Assembly (NCBI GenBank): GCA_963592185.1
Contig: CAVAVT010000010.1
Coordinates: 1 to 40,982, forward strand
DNA from: CAVAVT01 sp963592185
GTDB lineage: Bacteria > Bacillota > Negativicutes > Selenomonadales > Selenomonadaceae
Length of the DNA stretch: 40,982 nt
Reading direction: 5' to 3'
Shown here: positions 25,178 to 33,864 of the stretch, piece by piece
How the letters are laid out: every line of letters starts with the position of its first letter
Numbering within the stretch: the stretch's first letter is position 1
Position numbers and translations under genes: made by a program
The notes under the pieces: model-generated
The model's database searches: none
What the model was told of the DNA's origin: nothing
Seen by the model: the letters and a program-made list of their open reading frames with translations, nothing else

Positions 25178-25800
25178 TATGCGAATACCTCCTCAATACG
25201 TTTAATGGCATCCTCAGTAATGAAAAGCTTGTTATGATTAAGGATATCATATACATTCAGACCATTGGTGCTGATTGCTTTTACTCCAGGGATGTTACGT
25301 GCGGACTTCTCAACATTCTCAACTTCATCCTTAGTAATGATGAGAGCCTTGGTATCTACACCGAAGTCGCTGAGCATTTTAACAACCTGCTTAGTCTTTG
25401 CTTCAGCAAAGTCAATGCTGTTAACTACAACGAAATCACCGGAAGCTACCTTATCAGAAAGCGCACACTTAATAGCAAGACGACGCTGCTTGCGAGGCAT
25501 GCTGAATGCATAGGAACGAGGCTGAGGTCCGAAAACCGTGCCGCCGCCTACCCAAATAGGAGAACGGGTTGAACCGCTTCTAGCACGACCTGTGCCCTTC
25601 TGCTTCCAAGGCTTGCGTCCACCGCCGCGAACGAAACCTCTTGTCTTGGTTGCATGAGTACCAAGACGCTGTGCTGCGAGCTGCATTACGACAGCCTGAT
25701 GAAGCAGTGCTCCATTGACCTCTACGCCGAAAATGCTCTCGTTTAATTCTAAATCGCCAACCTTCTGATTTGCGATATCATATATTGCTACGTTAGGCAT
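25177..25800 (-). CDS. rplD: 50S ribosomal protein L4
   Basis: 207 aa. The tunnel loop is visible as RGGGRKPWKQKGTGRARSG (about 60-78), unaltered at positions that change in macrolide-resistant strains. L4 is the autogenous repressor of the S10 operon in enterobacteria; whether that holds here is unknown. It follows rplC by 23 bases. Confidence 0.98.
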   Translation of the reverse strand: MPNVAIYDIANQKVGDLELNESIFGVEVNGALLHQAVVMQLAAQRLGTHATKTRGFVRGGGRKPWKQKGTGRARSGSTRSPIWVGGGTVFGPQPRSYAFSMPRKQRRLAIKCALSDKVASGDFVVVNSIDFAEAKTKQVVKMLSDFGVDTKALIITKDEVENVEKSARNIPGVKAISTNGLNVYDILNHNKLFITEDAIKRIEEVFA

Positions 25801-25823
25801 AATATAGCATATCCTCCTTCCAA

Positions 25824-26465
25824 TTAGTTTTTAGGCTTAACAGTGCTCTTAACAATAACGAAGCCCTTCTTAGGTCCAGGAATTGCACCCTTGATGAGGA
25901 GCAGGTTACGGTCTGCATCAACTCTAACAAGAGTCAGACGCTGAACAGTTACCTGTACGCCGCCCATACGACCTGGAAGCTTCTTACCCTTAAGAACGCG
26001 TCCGCCGTGACCACTGATCATCGCACCAGTTGAACCAGGCTCACGATGAGACTTTGAACCATGACCCATAGGACCACGTGCAAAGTTATGACGCTTGATT
26101 CCACCAGCAAAACCCTTGCCCTTGGATGTACCAGTTACGTCAACTAATTCTCCGGCACTAAATATGTCAACGCCGATTGAATCACCGACGTTATATTCAG
26201 AAGCATCATTCAGACGCATCTCACGGATGAATTTAACAGGTGCTACACCAGCCTTATCGAAGTGACCCTTCATAGGCTTAGTTACATGCTTGTCCTTTTT
26301 CTCGCCGAAGCCAATCTGAACAGCATTGTAGCCATCATTCTCAACCGTCTTATTCTGGATAACAACGTTGTTGCCGGACTCTACTACAGTAACCGGAACG
26401 ACAGTGCCATCTTCAGCAAAGATCTGCGTCATACCAAGTTTTCTACCTAAAATCAATTTAGACAT
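25824..26465 (-). CDS. rplC: 50S ribosomal protein L3
   Basis: 213 aa. Reaches toward the peptidyl transferase centre. LGRKLGMTQIFAEDG at the N-terminus, GKGFAGGIKRHNFARGPMGH in the central loop and KLPGRMGGVQVTVQ are conserved. An AGGAGG site precedes the ATG. It follows rpsJ by 17 bases. Confidence 0.98.
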   Translation of the reverse strand: MSKLILGRKLGMTQIFAEDGTVVPVTVVESGNNVVIQNKTVENDGYNAVQIGFGEKKDKHVTKPMKGHFDKAGVAPVKFIREMRLNDASEYNVGDSIGVDIFSAGELVDVTGTSKGKGFAGGIKRHNFARGPMGHGSKSHREPGSTGAMISGHGGRVLKGKKLPGRMGGVQVTVQRLTLVRVDADRNLLLIKGAIPGPKKGFVIVKSTVKPKN

Positions 26466-26482
26466 TAATATTCCACCTCCTC

Positions 26483-26794
26483 TTAGAGTTTGATCTCGAT
26501 GTCCACGCCAGCCGGAAGATCAAGACGCATAAGAGCGTCAACGGTCTTGGAGTTTGGCTCCAGGATGTCGATAAGACGCTTGTGAGTTCTCATTTCGAAC
26601 TGCTCGCGGGAATCCTTATTAACATGCGGGGAACGCAAGATCGTGTAAACATTCTTCTCTGTAGGAAGCGGAATCGGCCCAGAAACCATAGCTCCAGTTC
26701 TCTTAGCGGTGTCAAGAATCTTGGCAGCGCTCTGATCAAGAGCCTTATGATCATAAGCCTTCAAACGGATTCTGATTTTCTCTTTCTTAGACAA
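26483..26794 (-). CDS. rpsJ: 30S ribosomal protein S10
   Basis: 103 aa, in the 30S head; also a partner of Nus antitermination factors. KIRIRLKAYDHKALDQSA and SREQFEMRTHKRLIDI are conserved. The start is TTG at 26794 with AGGAGG about 9 bases upstream. It is the first gene of the S10 block, 170 bases after tuf, in a gap that holds a hairpin and a likely promoter. Confidence 0.98.
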   Translation of the reverse strand: MSKKEKIRIRLKAYDHKALDQSAAKILDTAKRTGAMVSGPIPLPTEKNVYTILRSPHVNKDSREQFEMRTHKRLIDILEPNSKTVDALMRLDLPAGVDIEIKL

Positions 26795-26901
26795 TTAATT
26801 TTCCTCCTTTTCGCCCGAGTTCAAGACCCGAACATTTCTCCGTGCCAGTTCCCTTGCTCGAGGCAAGCAATCTGCCACGTCATCGCATAGGACACTTAAC
26901 T

Positions 26902-26930
26902 ATTATATCTTTATATAAGGGACGACGCAA
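26902..26930 (-). promoter_or_regulatory. Putative S10 operon promoter with -35 inside a hairpin
   Basis: A perfect TATAAT (26907-26902) is preceded, at 17 bp, by TTGCGT (26930-26925). Transcription would start about 100 bases before rpsJ. The -35 box lies in the apical part of the tuf-rpsJ stem. The leader contains a small CTTGC/GCAAG stem and a GTTC/GAAC stem. Confidence 0.55.
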
Positions 26931-26942
26931 GCGCCGTCCCTT
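26917..26942 (-). other. Long hairpin between tuf and rpsJ
   Basis: AAGGGACGGCGC pairs with GCGTCGTCCCTT (one G-U pair), giving a stem of 11-12 bp 22 bases after the tuf stop. On the minus strand it is not followed by a T-run, but on the plus strand it is (TATATTTTTTTG after A+T sequence). It may be a weak terminator for tuf that also stops antisense transcription. Confidence 0.65.
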
Positions 26943-26964
26943 ATATTTAGATATATTTTTTTGA

Positions 26965-28152
26965 TTAGCCTTCGATTTCAGTTACGCGGCCAGCGCCAAC
27001 TGTATGACCACCCTCGCGGATAGCGAAGCGGAGACCCTTCTCGATAGCGATTGGAGTGATGAGCTCAACGTCCATCTCTACGTTATCGCCAGGCATAACC
27101 ATTTCAGTTCCCTCAGGAAGTCTAACTACGCCAGTAACGTCAGTAGTACGGAAGTAGAACTGAGGACGATAGTTGGTGAAGAACGGAGTATGACGGCCGC
27201 CCTCTTCCTTAGTCAGAACGTAAACCTGAGCCTTGAACTTAGTGTGTGGGTTGATAGTACCAGGCTTTGCAAGTACCTGTCCACGCTCGATCTCAGTACG
27301 GTCAATACCACGGAGCAGAGCACCGATGTTATCACCAGCAACAGCCTGATCAAGCATCTTGCGGAACATCTCGATACCAGTTACAACAGTGGAACGAGGC
27401 TCCTCTGCGAGACCAACGATCTCAACAGTGTCGTTCAGGTTAAGAGCACCACGCTCTACACGGCCAGTAGCAACAGTACCACGACCAGTGATAGTGAATA
27501 CGTCCTCGACAGGCATCAGGAACGGCTTATCAGTATCACGGGTAGGAGTAGGAATGTACTCATCAACAGCATCCATCAGCTTGAGGATGTTCTGCTTCTG
27601 CTCTTCGTCTCCCTCGAGAGCCTTAAGAGCGGAACCTGCAACTACAGGGATATCATCGCCAGGGAACTCATAGCTGGAGAGAAGCTCACGAACTTCCATC
27701 TCAACGAGCTCGAGAAGCTCAGGATCATCAACCTGGTCAACCTTGTTAAGGAAAACAACGATTGCAGGAACGCCAACCTGACGAGCGAGCAGGATGTGCT
27801 CACGAGTCTGAGGCATAGGACCATCAGCTGCGGATACAACCAGGATAGCACCATCCATCTGAGCAGCACCAGTGATCATGTTCTTTACATAGTCAGCGTG
27901 GCCCGGGCAGTCAACGTGTGCATAGTGACGAGTGTCAGTCTGATACTCAACGTGTGCAGTGTTGATAGTAATACCGCGCTCTCTCTCCTCAGGAGCCTTA
28001 TCGATATCAGCATAATCCTCGAAGTCAGCATAGCCCTTCTCGGAAAGTACCTTAGTGATAGCAGCAGTAAGAGTAGTCTTACCATGGTCAACGTGACCGA
28101 TTGTACCAATGTTAACGTGGGGTTTGTTTCTTTCAAACTTTTCCTTTGCCAT
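26965..28152 (-). CDS. tuf: Elongation factor Tu
   Basis: 395 aa. Delivers aminoacyl-tRNA to the ribosome. G1 GHVDHGKTT, switch region RGITINTAHVEY, G3 DCPGHADYV and G4 NKVDQVDD are complete, followed by beta-barrel domains 2 and 3 ending GAGRVTEIEG. Last gene of the str operon, 17 bases after fusA. A long open frame on the opposite strand (27004-28230) is a codon-bias shadow. Confidence 0.99.
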   Translation of the reverse strand: MAKEKFERNKPHVNIGTIGHVDHGKTTLTAAITKVLSEKGYADFEDYADIDKAPEERERGITINTAHVEYQTDTRHYAHVDCPGHADYVKNMITGAAQMDGAILVVSAADGPMPQTREHILLARQVGVPAIVVFLNKVDQVDDPELLELVEMEVRELLSSYEFPGDDIPVVAGSALKALEGDEEQKQNILKLMDAVDEYIPTPTRDTDKPFLMPVEDVFTITGRGTVATGRVERGALNLNDTVEIVGLAEEPRSTVVTGIEMFRKMLDQAVAGDNIGALLRGIDRTEIERGQVLAKPGTINPHTKFKAQVYVLTKEEGGRHTPFFTNYRPQFYFRTTDVTGVVRLPEGTEMVMPGDNVEMDVELITPIAIEKGLRFAIREGGHTVGAGRVTEIEG

Positions 28153-28169
28153 TTGAGTTTTATCCTCCC

Positions 28170-30248
28170 TTATTCGCCTTTATTCTTTGCGACAATAGCG
28201 TCAGCAATATTTCTAGGAACTTCATCATAGTAAGAAACTTCCATGGAGTAGTTCCCTCGGCCCTGAGTCTTAGAACGGAGATCCGTTGAATATCCGAACA
28301 TTTCGGAAAGCGGAACAAAGCCGTTAATTACCTGTGCACCATTACGTGCTTCCATACCGTCGATGCGGCCACGGCGAGAGTTAAGGTCGCCGATTACATC
28401 GCCCATGTATTCCTCAGGAACAATGACTTCAACCTTGCAGTACGGCTCGAGAAGTACAGGGTTTGCCTTCTCAGCACCGTTCTTGAATGCCATAGAACCT
28501 GCAACCTTGAATGCTGCCTCGGAGGAGTCAACTTCATGGTAGGAACCATCATATACGGTAGCCTTGATATCAACCATCGGATAGCCTGCAACAACGCCGG
28601 CCTCCATAGCCTGTCTAATACCTTCTTCAATAGGCTTGATGAATTCCTTAGGAATAGCACCACCAACAACCTTGTTGTCGAAGGAGAATCCTTCACCCGG
28701 CTCCTGAGGTTCGAGCTTAATCCAGCAGTGACCATACTGACCATGACCACCGGACTGACGTACAAACTTACCTTCAGCCTCAACAGTCTTGCGGATAGTC
28801 TCACGATAAGCAACCTGAGGATTACCTACATTACAGTCAACCTTAAACTCACGGAGCATACGGTCAACAATGATTTCCAGGTGAAGCTCACCCATACCGG
28901 AGATAATGGTCTGACCAGTCTCGATATCGGTATGTACACGGAATGTCGGATCCTCTTCAGCAAGCTTCTGAAGAGCAACGCCCATCTTCTCCTGGTCATT
29001 CTTTGTCTTAGGCTCTACAGCAACAGAGATAACCGGATCAGGGAATTCCATGGATTCCAGAATGATAGGTGCGCTCTCATCGCAGAGAGTGTCACCAGTA
29101 GTAGTATCCTTAAGACCTACTGCAGCAGCGATATCACCGCTGTATACAATCTCAAGTTCCTGACGATGGTTTGCATGCATCTGGAGGATACGTCCAATAC
29201 GTTCTTTCTTGCCCTTAGTTGAGTTGTAAACATAAGAACCGGAAGAAAGTGTACCGGAGTATACACGGAAGAATGCGAGCTTACCAACATACGGGTCAGC
29301 CATAATCTTGAATGCAAGTGCGGAGAACGGCTCGCTGTCGCTGGAAGGACGGTGGTCCTCCTCACCGGTCTCAGGATTTACACCCTTGATAGGCGGAATA
29401 TCTGTAGGAGCTGGCATGAAGTCAACAACAGCGTCGAGCATAGGCTGAACACCCTTGTTGCGGTAAGAAGTACCGCAGGTTACAGGAGTCATCTTGCACT
29501 CGATTGTTGCCTTACGGATTACCTTCTTGAGTTCCTCAACAGTGATTTCCTCACCGCCGAGATACTTCTCCATGAGCTCATCGTCCTGCTCTGCGCAAGC
29601 CTCAAGGAGCTTATCATGGTACTCTTCAGCGATATCCTTCAAATCATCAGGAATTTCAGTTTCATCTGCAGTCTTTCCAAGATCATCCTCATAAATGATC
29701 GCATCCATCTTGAGAAGATCGATGATTCCGATGAAATCATCCTCAGCACCGATAGGCAGCTGAATGGGAACTGCATTTGCCTGGAGACGCTCCTTCATCA
29801 TCTTAACAACGTTATAGAAGTCTGCTCCAGTAATGTCCATCTTGTTGACATAAGCCATGCGAGGAACATTGTATTTCTCAGCCTGACGCCATACGGTCTC
29901 AGTCTGAGGCTCAACGCCGCCACGAGCTGTAAGAACAGCAACAGCACCGTCAAGTACACGCAAAGAACGCTCAACCTCTACAGTAAAGTCAACGTGACCC
30001 GGTGTATCAATGATGTTGATACGGTGATTCTTCCAATGGCAAGTGGTAGCTGCGGAAGTGATGGTAATACCACGCTCCTGCTCCTGAGCCATCCAGTCCA
30101 TGGTAGCTGCGCCGTCATGAACCTCACCAATCTTATGATTGATACCAGTGTAGAAAAGAATACGCTCTGTAGTAGTCGTCTTACCAGCATCGATGTGTGC
30201 CATGATACCGATATTACGAGTTTTTTCAAGTGAAAACTCTCTGCCCAC
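28170..30248 (-). CDS. fusA: Elongation factor G
   Basis: 692 aa, full length. Translocase GTPase: G1 AHIDAGKTTTTE, RGITITSAATTC, G3 DTPGHVDFTVEVERSLRVLDG and G4 NKMD, then domains II-V, with SGGHGQYGHCWIKLEPQ in domain IV. The start is GTG at 30248 with AGGAGA upstream. It lies between rpsG and tuf; no second EF-G is seen in the window. Confidence 0.99.
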   Translation of the reverse strand: MGREFSLEKTRNIGIMAHIDAGKTTTTERILFYTGINHKIGEVHDGAATMDWMAQEQERGITITSAATTCHWKNHRINIIDTPGHVDFTVEVERSLRVLDGAVAVLTARGGVEPQTETVWRQAEKYNVPRMAYVNKMDITGADFYNVVKMMKERLQANAVPIQLPIGAEDDFIGIIDLLKMDAIIYEDDLGKTADETEIPDDLKDIAEEYHDKLLEACAEQDDELMEKYLGGEEITVEELKKVIRKATIECKMTPVTCGTSYRNKGVQPMLDAVVDFMPAPTDIPPIKGVNPETGEEDHRPSSDSEPFSALAFKIMADPYVGKLAFFRVYSGTLSSGSYVYNSTKGKKERIGRILQMHANHRQELEIVYSGDIAAAVGLKDTTTGDTLCDESAPIILESMEFPDPVISVAVEPKTKNDQEKMGVALQKLAEEDPTFRVHTDIETGQTIISGMGELHLEIIVDRMLREFKVDCNVGNPQVAYRETIRKTVEAEGKFVRQSGGHGQYGHCWIKLEPQEPGEGFSFDNKVVGGAIPKEFIKPIEEGIRQAMEAGVVAGYPMVDIKATVYDGSYHEVDSSEAAFKVAGSMAFKNGAEKANPVLLEPYCKVEVIVPEEYMGDVIGDLNSRRGRIDGMEARNGAQVINGFVPLSEMFGYSTDLRSKTQGRGNYSMEVSYYDEVPRNIADAIVAKNKGE

Positions 30249-30281
30249 TATTCTATCTCTCCTTTAGATTAAATCACTCAA

Positions 30282-30752
30282 TTACCAACGATAATGAGCA
30301 AATGCCTTATTAGCTTCGGCCATCTTGTGAGTATCTTCCTTCTTCTTGATAGCTGCGCCAGTGTTGTTAGCAGCATCCATCAGCTCACCAGAGAGACGCT
30401 CGTCCATAGTCTTCTCACCACGGAGACGAGCATAGTTTACAATCCAGCGAATACCCAGAGTCATACGACGGTCAGGGCGAACTTCAACTGGAACCTGATA
30501 GTTAGCACCGCCGACACGGCGAGCACGAACCTCAAGTACAGGCATAACATTCTTCAGTGCTGTCTCGAAAACTTCCATAGGATCATTTCCGGTCTTAGCA
30601 CGGATTGTCTCGAACGCATCATATACAACGCGCTCTGCAACGCCCTTCTTACCGGAGAGCATTACTTTATTGATGAATTTCGTAACTATTTTGGAATGGT
30701 ACACCGGATCCGGCAGTACATCCCTCTTAGGTACGGCACCTTTTCTAGGCAT
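30282..30752 (-). CDS. rpsG: 30S ribosomal protein S7
   Basis: 156 aa. Nucleates assembly of the 30S head and contacts E-site tRNA. PRKGAVPKRDVLPDPVYHSK and VGGANYQVPVEVRPDRRMTL, with the terminal ANKAFAHYRW, are typical. GGAGG precedes the ATG. It follows rpsL by 49 bases. Confidence 0.98.
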   Translation of the reverse strand: MPRKGAVPKRDVLPDPVYHSKIVTKFINKVMLSGKKGVAERVVYDAFETIRAKTGNDPMEVFETALKNVMPVLEVRARRVGGANYQVPVEVRPDRRMTLGIRWIVNYARLRGEKTMDERLSGELMDAANNTGAAIKKKEDTHKMAEANKAFAHYRW

Positions 30753-30801
30753 TTATAGACCTCCTTACCAAATCTTCATTTCACATATTTCTGTGGTTCT
30801 C

Positions 30802-31179
30802 TTACTTCTTCTTAGCGCGCTTTGCACCATACTTGGAACGGCCCTGTGCTCTATCCTGAACACCTGCTGTATCCAAAGAGCCGCGAATAATGTGGTAACG
30901 AACACCTGGTAAGTCCTTAACACGGCCGCCACGAATCAGAACAACGCTGTGCTCCTGAAGATTGTGGCCAATACCTGGAATGTATGCTGTTACTTCAATG
31001 CTGTTAGTAAGACGAACACGGGCAACCTTACGGAGTGCGGAGTTCGGCTTTTTCGGAGTAGTTGTATATACTCGTGTGCACACTCCACGCTTCTGTGGGC
31101 AATTTTTCAATGCCGGTGCATTCGATTTTTCCTGCATGCTCTGTCTGCTCTTGCGAACCAACTGGTTAATTGTAGGCAT
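30802..31179 (-). CDS. rpsL: 30S ribosomal protein S12
   Basis: 125 aa from the ATG at 31179 (GGAAGGAGG about 8 bases upstream); a longer frame from 31200 includes that site. It sits at the decoding centre. TTPKKPNSALRKVARVRL and GGRVKDLPGVRYHIIRG keep the lysines whose change gives streptomycin resistance elsewhere, so the allele looks sensitive. It follows the L7Ae-like gene by 94 bases. Confidence 0.98.
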   Translation of the reverse strand: MPTINQLVRKSRQSMQEKSNAPALKNCPQKRGVCTRVYTTTPKKPNSALRKVARVRLTNSIEVTAYIPGIGHNLQEHSVVLIRGGRVKDLPGVRYHIIRGSLDTAGVQDRAQGRSKYGAKRAKKK

Positions 31180-31273
31180 ACATGCACCTCCTTCCTTCAT
31201 TTTAAAATTTAGTATTTATTAATAACCCCTTAGTTCAGCTAAACGCTTCGCTATGGAGTTTTTAACAACAAGG

Positions 31274-31519
31274 TTATCGGAGAACCGCCACTGCAGCGGC
31301 TCCAACCTCTATGGAACAAGCTTTGCCAAGTTCCTTCATGGTGGATACCTGAGTCACAGTGATGTTGTTTTCATCACACAGCAACTTCAGTGGACCGATT
31401 ACTCTCTCATCTGCATCCTCAGCTATAAAAACTTCGGAGGTAAGACCTCTCTTTACAGCCTTTGTTACCTGTTTGATTCCGATGACTACATCGGCCTCGT
31501 TCAGTGTTTCCAGCGACAT
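31274..31519 (-). CDS. L7Ae/L30e-family ribosomal protein (YbxF-like)
   Basis: 81 aa. A small L7Ae-like protein; relatives bind kink-turn RNA. The ordered features are VVIGIKQVTKAVKRGLTSEV, the EDADERV turn and the CDENNITVTQVSTMKELGKACSIEVGAAAVAVL C-terminal half (only its start and end are diagnostic). In many Firmicutes it sits between rpoC and rpsL; here tkt lies upstream and a canonical promoter directly precedes it, so it is the first gene of the str operon. Confidence 0.9.
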   Translation of the reverse strand: MSLETLNEADVVIGIKQVTKAVKRGLTSEVFIAEDADERVIGPLKLLCDENNITVTQVSTMKELGKACSIEVGAAAVAVLR

Positions 31520-31560
31520 TTAATCACTCCATCATGTGCCCTGTTTTTGAACACTTCTAT

Positions 31561-31589
31561 ATACTATCATCCGCAAAAATGATTGTCAA
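31561..31589 (-). promoter_or_regulatory. Str operon promoter
   Basis: TTGACA (31589-31584), 17-bp spacer, TAGTAT (31566-31561) on the minus strand. The start point would be about 35 bases before the L7Ae-like ATG. With the tkt terminator upstream it makes the str operon independent. The 286-base gap 31520-31805 holds these elements and no gene. Confidence 0.85.
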
Positions 31590-31670
31590 CACTTATTTAT
31601 CAAGCTTTTTCTTTTACACGCACTCTAGCGTTTCTTTTTATATATTTTCTTTTATATAGCTATTTATATC

Positions 31671-31697
31671 CATGTGAAACGGACATTTCATGTGAAA
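31671..31697. repeat. Two CATGTGAAA repeats upstream of the str promoter
   Basis: CATGTGAAA occurs at 31671-31679 and 31689-31697. The second is part of a near-palindrome TTTCATGTGAAA (31686-31697). They lie about 80-110 bp upstream of the -35 box. They could be a regulator site or chance in A+T-rich DNA. Confidence 0.35.
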
Positions 31698-31709
31698 GTT
31701 TACACGAAT

Positions 31710-31774
31710 ATAAAAAAATGAGCTTTCACGCAGTATATTTTAGAAATATTTCCCATAATACTACATGAAAACTC
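31710..31774 (-). terminator. Terminator of the map-tkt operon
   Basis: A 16-bp stem with three G-U pairs: GAGTTTTCATGTAGTA (31774-31759) with TACTGCGTGAAAGCTC (31735-31720), followed by ATTTTTTTATAT on the minus strand. It starts about 30 bases after the tkt stop. Confidence 0.85.
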
Positions 31775-31805
31775 AAATACGTACTATATAAAATTATGTT
31801 TTATC

Positions 31806-33797
31806 TTATTTAATTGTACGCTTTACAGCTGCAACCACATTTTCTGTTGTGAAGCCAAACTTAACAAAAAGCTCAGCTGCAGGAGCGGATGCACCGAAGC
31901 CCTTCATAGTAACAGTCTCACCATCAAGTCCTACAAAGTCTCCCCAGCCGTAATCAATACCAGCCTCAACAGCTACTCTTGCAGTAACGGTCTTAGGAAG
32001 AACAGCCTCACGGTACTCAGCACTCTGCTGCTTGAAGAGCTCTACGCATGGCATACTGACAACCCTTACATCCACGCCTTCCTTCAGAAGCTCAGTACGA
32101 GCCTCCACAGCAAGAGCTACCTCGGAGCCAGTTGCAATGATAATTGCATCCGGAGCTGCCTTTGCGGAATCCTCCAATACATATGCACCCTTCAAAGCTT
32201 CCTTGCTGCTGCCTGCAAGCTGAGGAAGATTCTGTCTGGTAAGAACTATTGCTGTAGGAGTGGAATCACTGGTTACAGCAGAATACCATGCAGCTGCAGT
32301 CTCAGTTGCATCAGCTGGGCGGAATACATTGATGTTCGGCTGTGCACGAAGCATTGCAAGCTGCTCAACCGGCTCATGAGTTGGACCGTCCTCGCCTACA
32401 CCGATACTGTCATGAGTGAGAACATAGGTAACAGGAAGTCCCATGAGAGATGCAAGACGAGTCATTGGCTTCAGATAGTCGCAGAATACAAAGAATGTTC
32501 CAATGTATGTCTGAAGTCCTCCATGGAGGGCAATACCATTTGCCATTGCGCCCATTGCAAGCTCACGCACGCCAAAGTGCAGGTTGCGTCCGGAATAATC
32601 CTGCTTGCTGAAATCTCCAGCATTTTTCATATCTGTCTTATTAGAAGGTGCAAGGTCCGCACTGCCTCCGAAGAGCTGAGGCATAACATCCTTCAGACGG
32701 TTAATCATGATACCGGAAAGATTACGGGTTGCCTGCGGCTTATCCTCATATGCCCAAAACTCCTCGCTGCTCATCAATGCAGCCTTATCTACAGGAGCAT
32801 GATACTTATCCCAAAGCTGTTTCATGTCGGGGAATTCAGCTGCATATTTTTCAAAGAGTTCATTCCACTGAGCCTCGTAGCCCTCGCCTGCTTCAGCCAG
32901 TTCCTTGTAATGAGCGTAAACATCATCCGGAATATAGAAAGTCTCCTCTGGATTTGCCCATCCGAGATTCTTCTTCATCTCTACGATATTCTCTGCTCCA
33001 AGAGGTGCGCCGTGTGCCGCTGCAGTACCCTGCTTGCCAGGACAGCCATAACCAATCTGGGTATGTACTGTAATGAAGGAAGGATGCTCCTTATCAGCCT
33101 TTGCTTCTTCGATAGCCTTTGCAATGGCATTCAGGTCTGTTCCATCCTGTACTTCGATGGTCTGGAAGCCAAATGCCTCCATACGCTTCTGAACATTCTC
33201 AGTAAAAGCAATGTCAGTGCCGCCCTCTATGGAAATATTGTTGCTGTCATAGAAAATAATTAACTTAGAAAGTCCAAGGGTTCCTGCCAGAGAGAATGCC
33301 TCGGAGGATATTCCTTCCATCATGCAGCCGTCTCCGCCCAGTGCATAAGTATAATGGTCAACAACTGGATAGCCGGGCTTGTTGAAAACTGCTGCCAAAT
33401 GAGCCTCTGCCATTGCCATACCAACAGCCATGCCCATTCCTGCACCCAGAGGACCTGTGGTAGCTTCAACACCAACGGTGTGCTTGTATTCTGGATGTCC
33501 AGGGGTCAGTGAATCCATCTGGCGGAAGTTCTTCATGTCATCCATGGTGAGGCCATAGCCGAAAAGATGAAGCAGGGAGTAAAGCATAGCGGAACCATGT
33601 CCAGCTGACAAGATAAATCTGTCACGGTTTGCCCACTGAGGGTTCTTGCTGTTGTGATGGAGATGATGTGCCCAAAGCTCATATGCCATAGGTGCAGCAC
33701 CAAGAGGAAGTCCGGGATGTCCAGAATTTGCCTTCTGAATTGCATCAGCAGAAAGAACACGGATTGCATTTACACATGTGGTATCAATGTTACTCAT
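31806..33797 (-). CDS. tkt: Transketolase
   Basis: 663 aa. Thiamine-diphosphate enzyme moving two-carbon units between sugar phosphates; links glycolysis with pentose and erythrose 4-phosphate supply. SADAIQKANSGHPGLPLGAA, the cofactor-binding GDGCMMEGISSEAFSLAG...N region, and the pyrimidine-domain EDGPTHEPVEQLA segment are complete. AGGAGA precedes the ATG. It is the last gene of map-ubiB-like-aroH-ridA-tkt; a small stem (GTACG/CGTAC, 33825-33839) followed by GTTTTT lies between ridA and tkt and might attenuate transcription. Confidence 0.97.
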   Translation of the reverse strand: MSNIDTTCVNAIRVLSADAIQKANSGHPGLPLGAAPMAYELWAHHLHHNSKNPQWANRDRFILSAGHGSAMLYSLLHLFGYGLTMDDMKNFRQMDSLTPGHPEYKHTVGVEATTGPLGAGMGMAVGMAMAEAHLAAVFNKPGYPVVDHYTYALGGDGCMMEGISSEAFSLAGTLGLSKLIIFYDSNNISIEGGTDIAFTENVQKRMEAFGFQTIEVQDGTDLNAIAKAIEEAKADKEHPSFITVHTQIGYGCPGKQGTAAAHGAPLGAENIVEMKKNLGWANPEETFYIPDDVYAHYKELAEAGEGYEAQWNELFEKYAAEFPDMKQLWDKYHAPVDKAALMSSEEFWAYEDKPQATRNLSGIMINRLKDVMPQLFGGSADLAPSNKTDMKNAGDFSKQDYSGRNLHFGVRELAMGAMANGIALHGGLQTYIGTFFVFCDYLKPMTRLASLMGLPVTYVLTHDSIGVGEDGPTHEPVEQLAMLRAQPNINVFRPADATETAAAWYSAVTSDSTPTAIVLTRQNLPQLAGSSKEALKGAYVLEDSAKAAPDAIIIATGSEVALAVEARTELLKEGVDVRVVSMPCVELFKQQSAEYREAVLPKTVTARVAVEAGIDYGWGDFVGLDGETVTMKGFGASAPAAELFVKFGFTTENVVAAVKRTIK

Positions 33798-33824
33798 TCG
33801 ATTCTTCTCCTTTTACTAAAAACG

Positions 33825-33839
33825 GTACGGATTACGTAC
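33825..33839 (-). other. Small hairpin with T-run between ridA and tkt
   Basis: GTACG-TAATC-CGTAC followed by CGTTTTTAG on the minus strand, 25 bases after the ridA stop. The stem is only 5 bp, so at most it is a leaky attenuator before tkt. Confidence 0.35.
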
Positions 33840-33864
33840 ATTAATACTGCCTACTTATGTTAAA

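Noticed and set aside
27004..28230. 408-codon plus-strand frame opposite tuf
   Set aside because: It is exactly antisense to tuf and fusA, has low-complexity composition typical of the complement of biased codons, and has no ribosome site or family likeness.
29352..30233. 293-codon plus-strand frame opposite fusA
   Set aside because: Same antisense shadow effect from strong codon bias; no recognisable domain.
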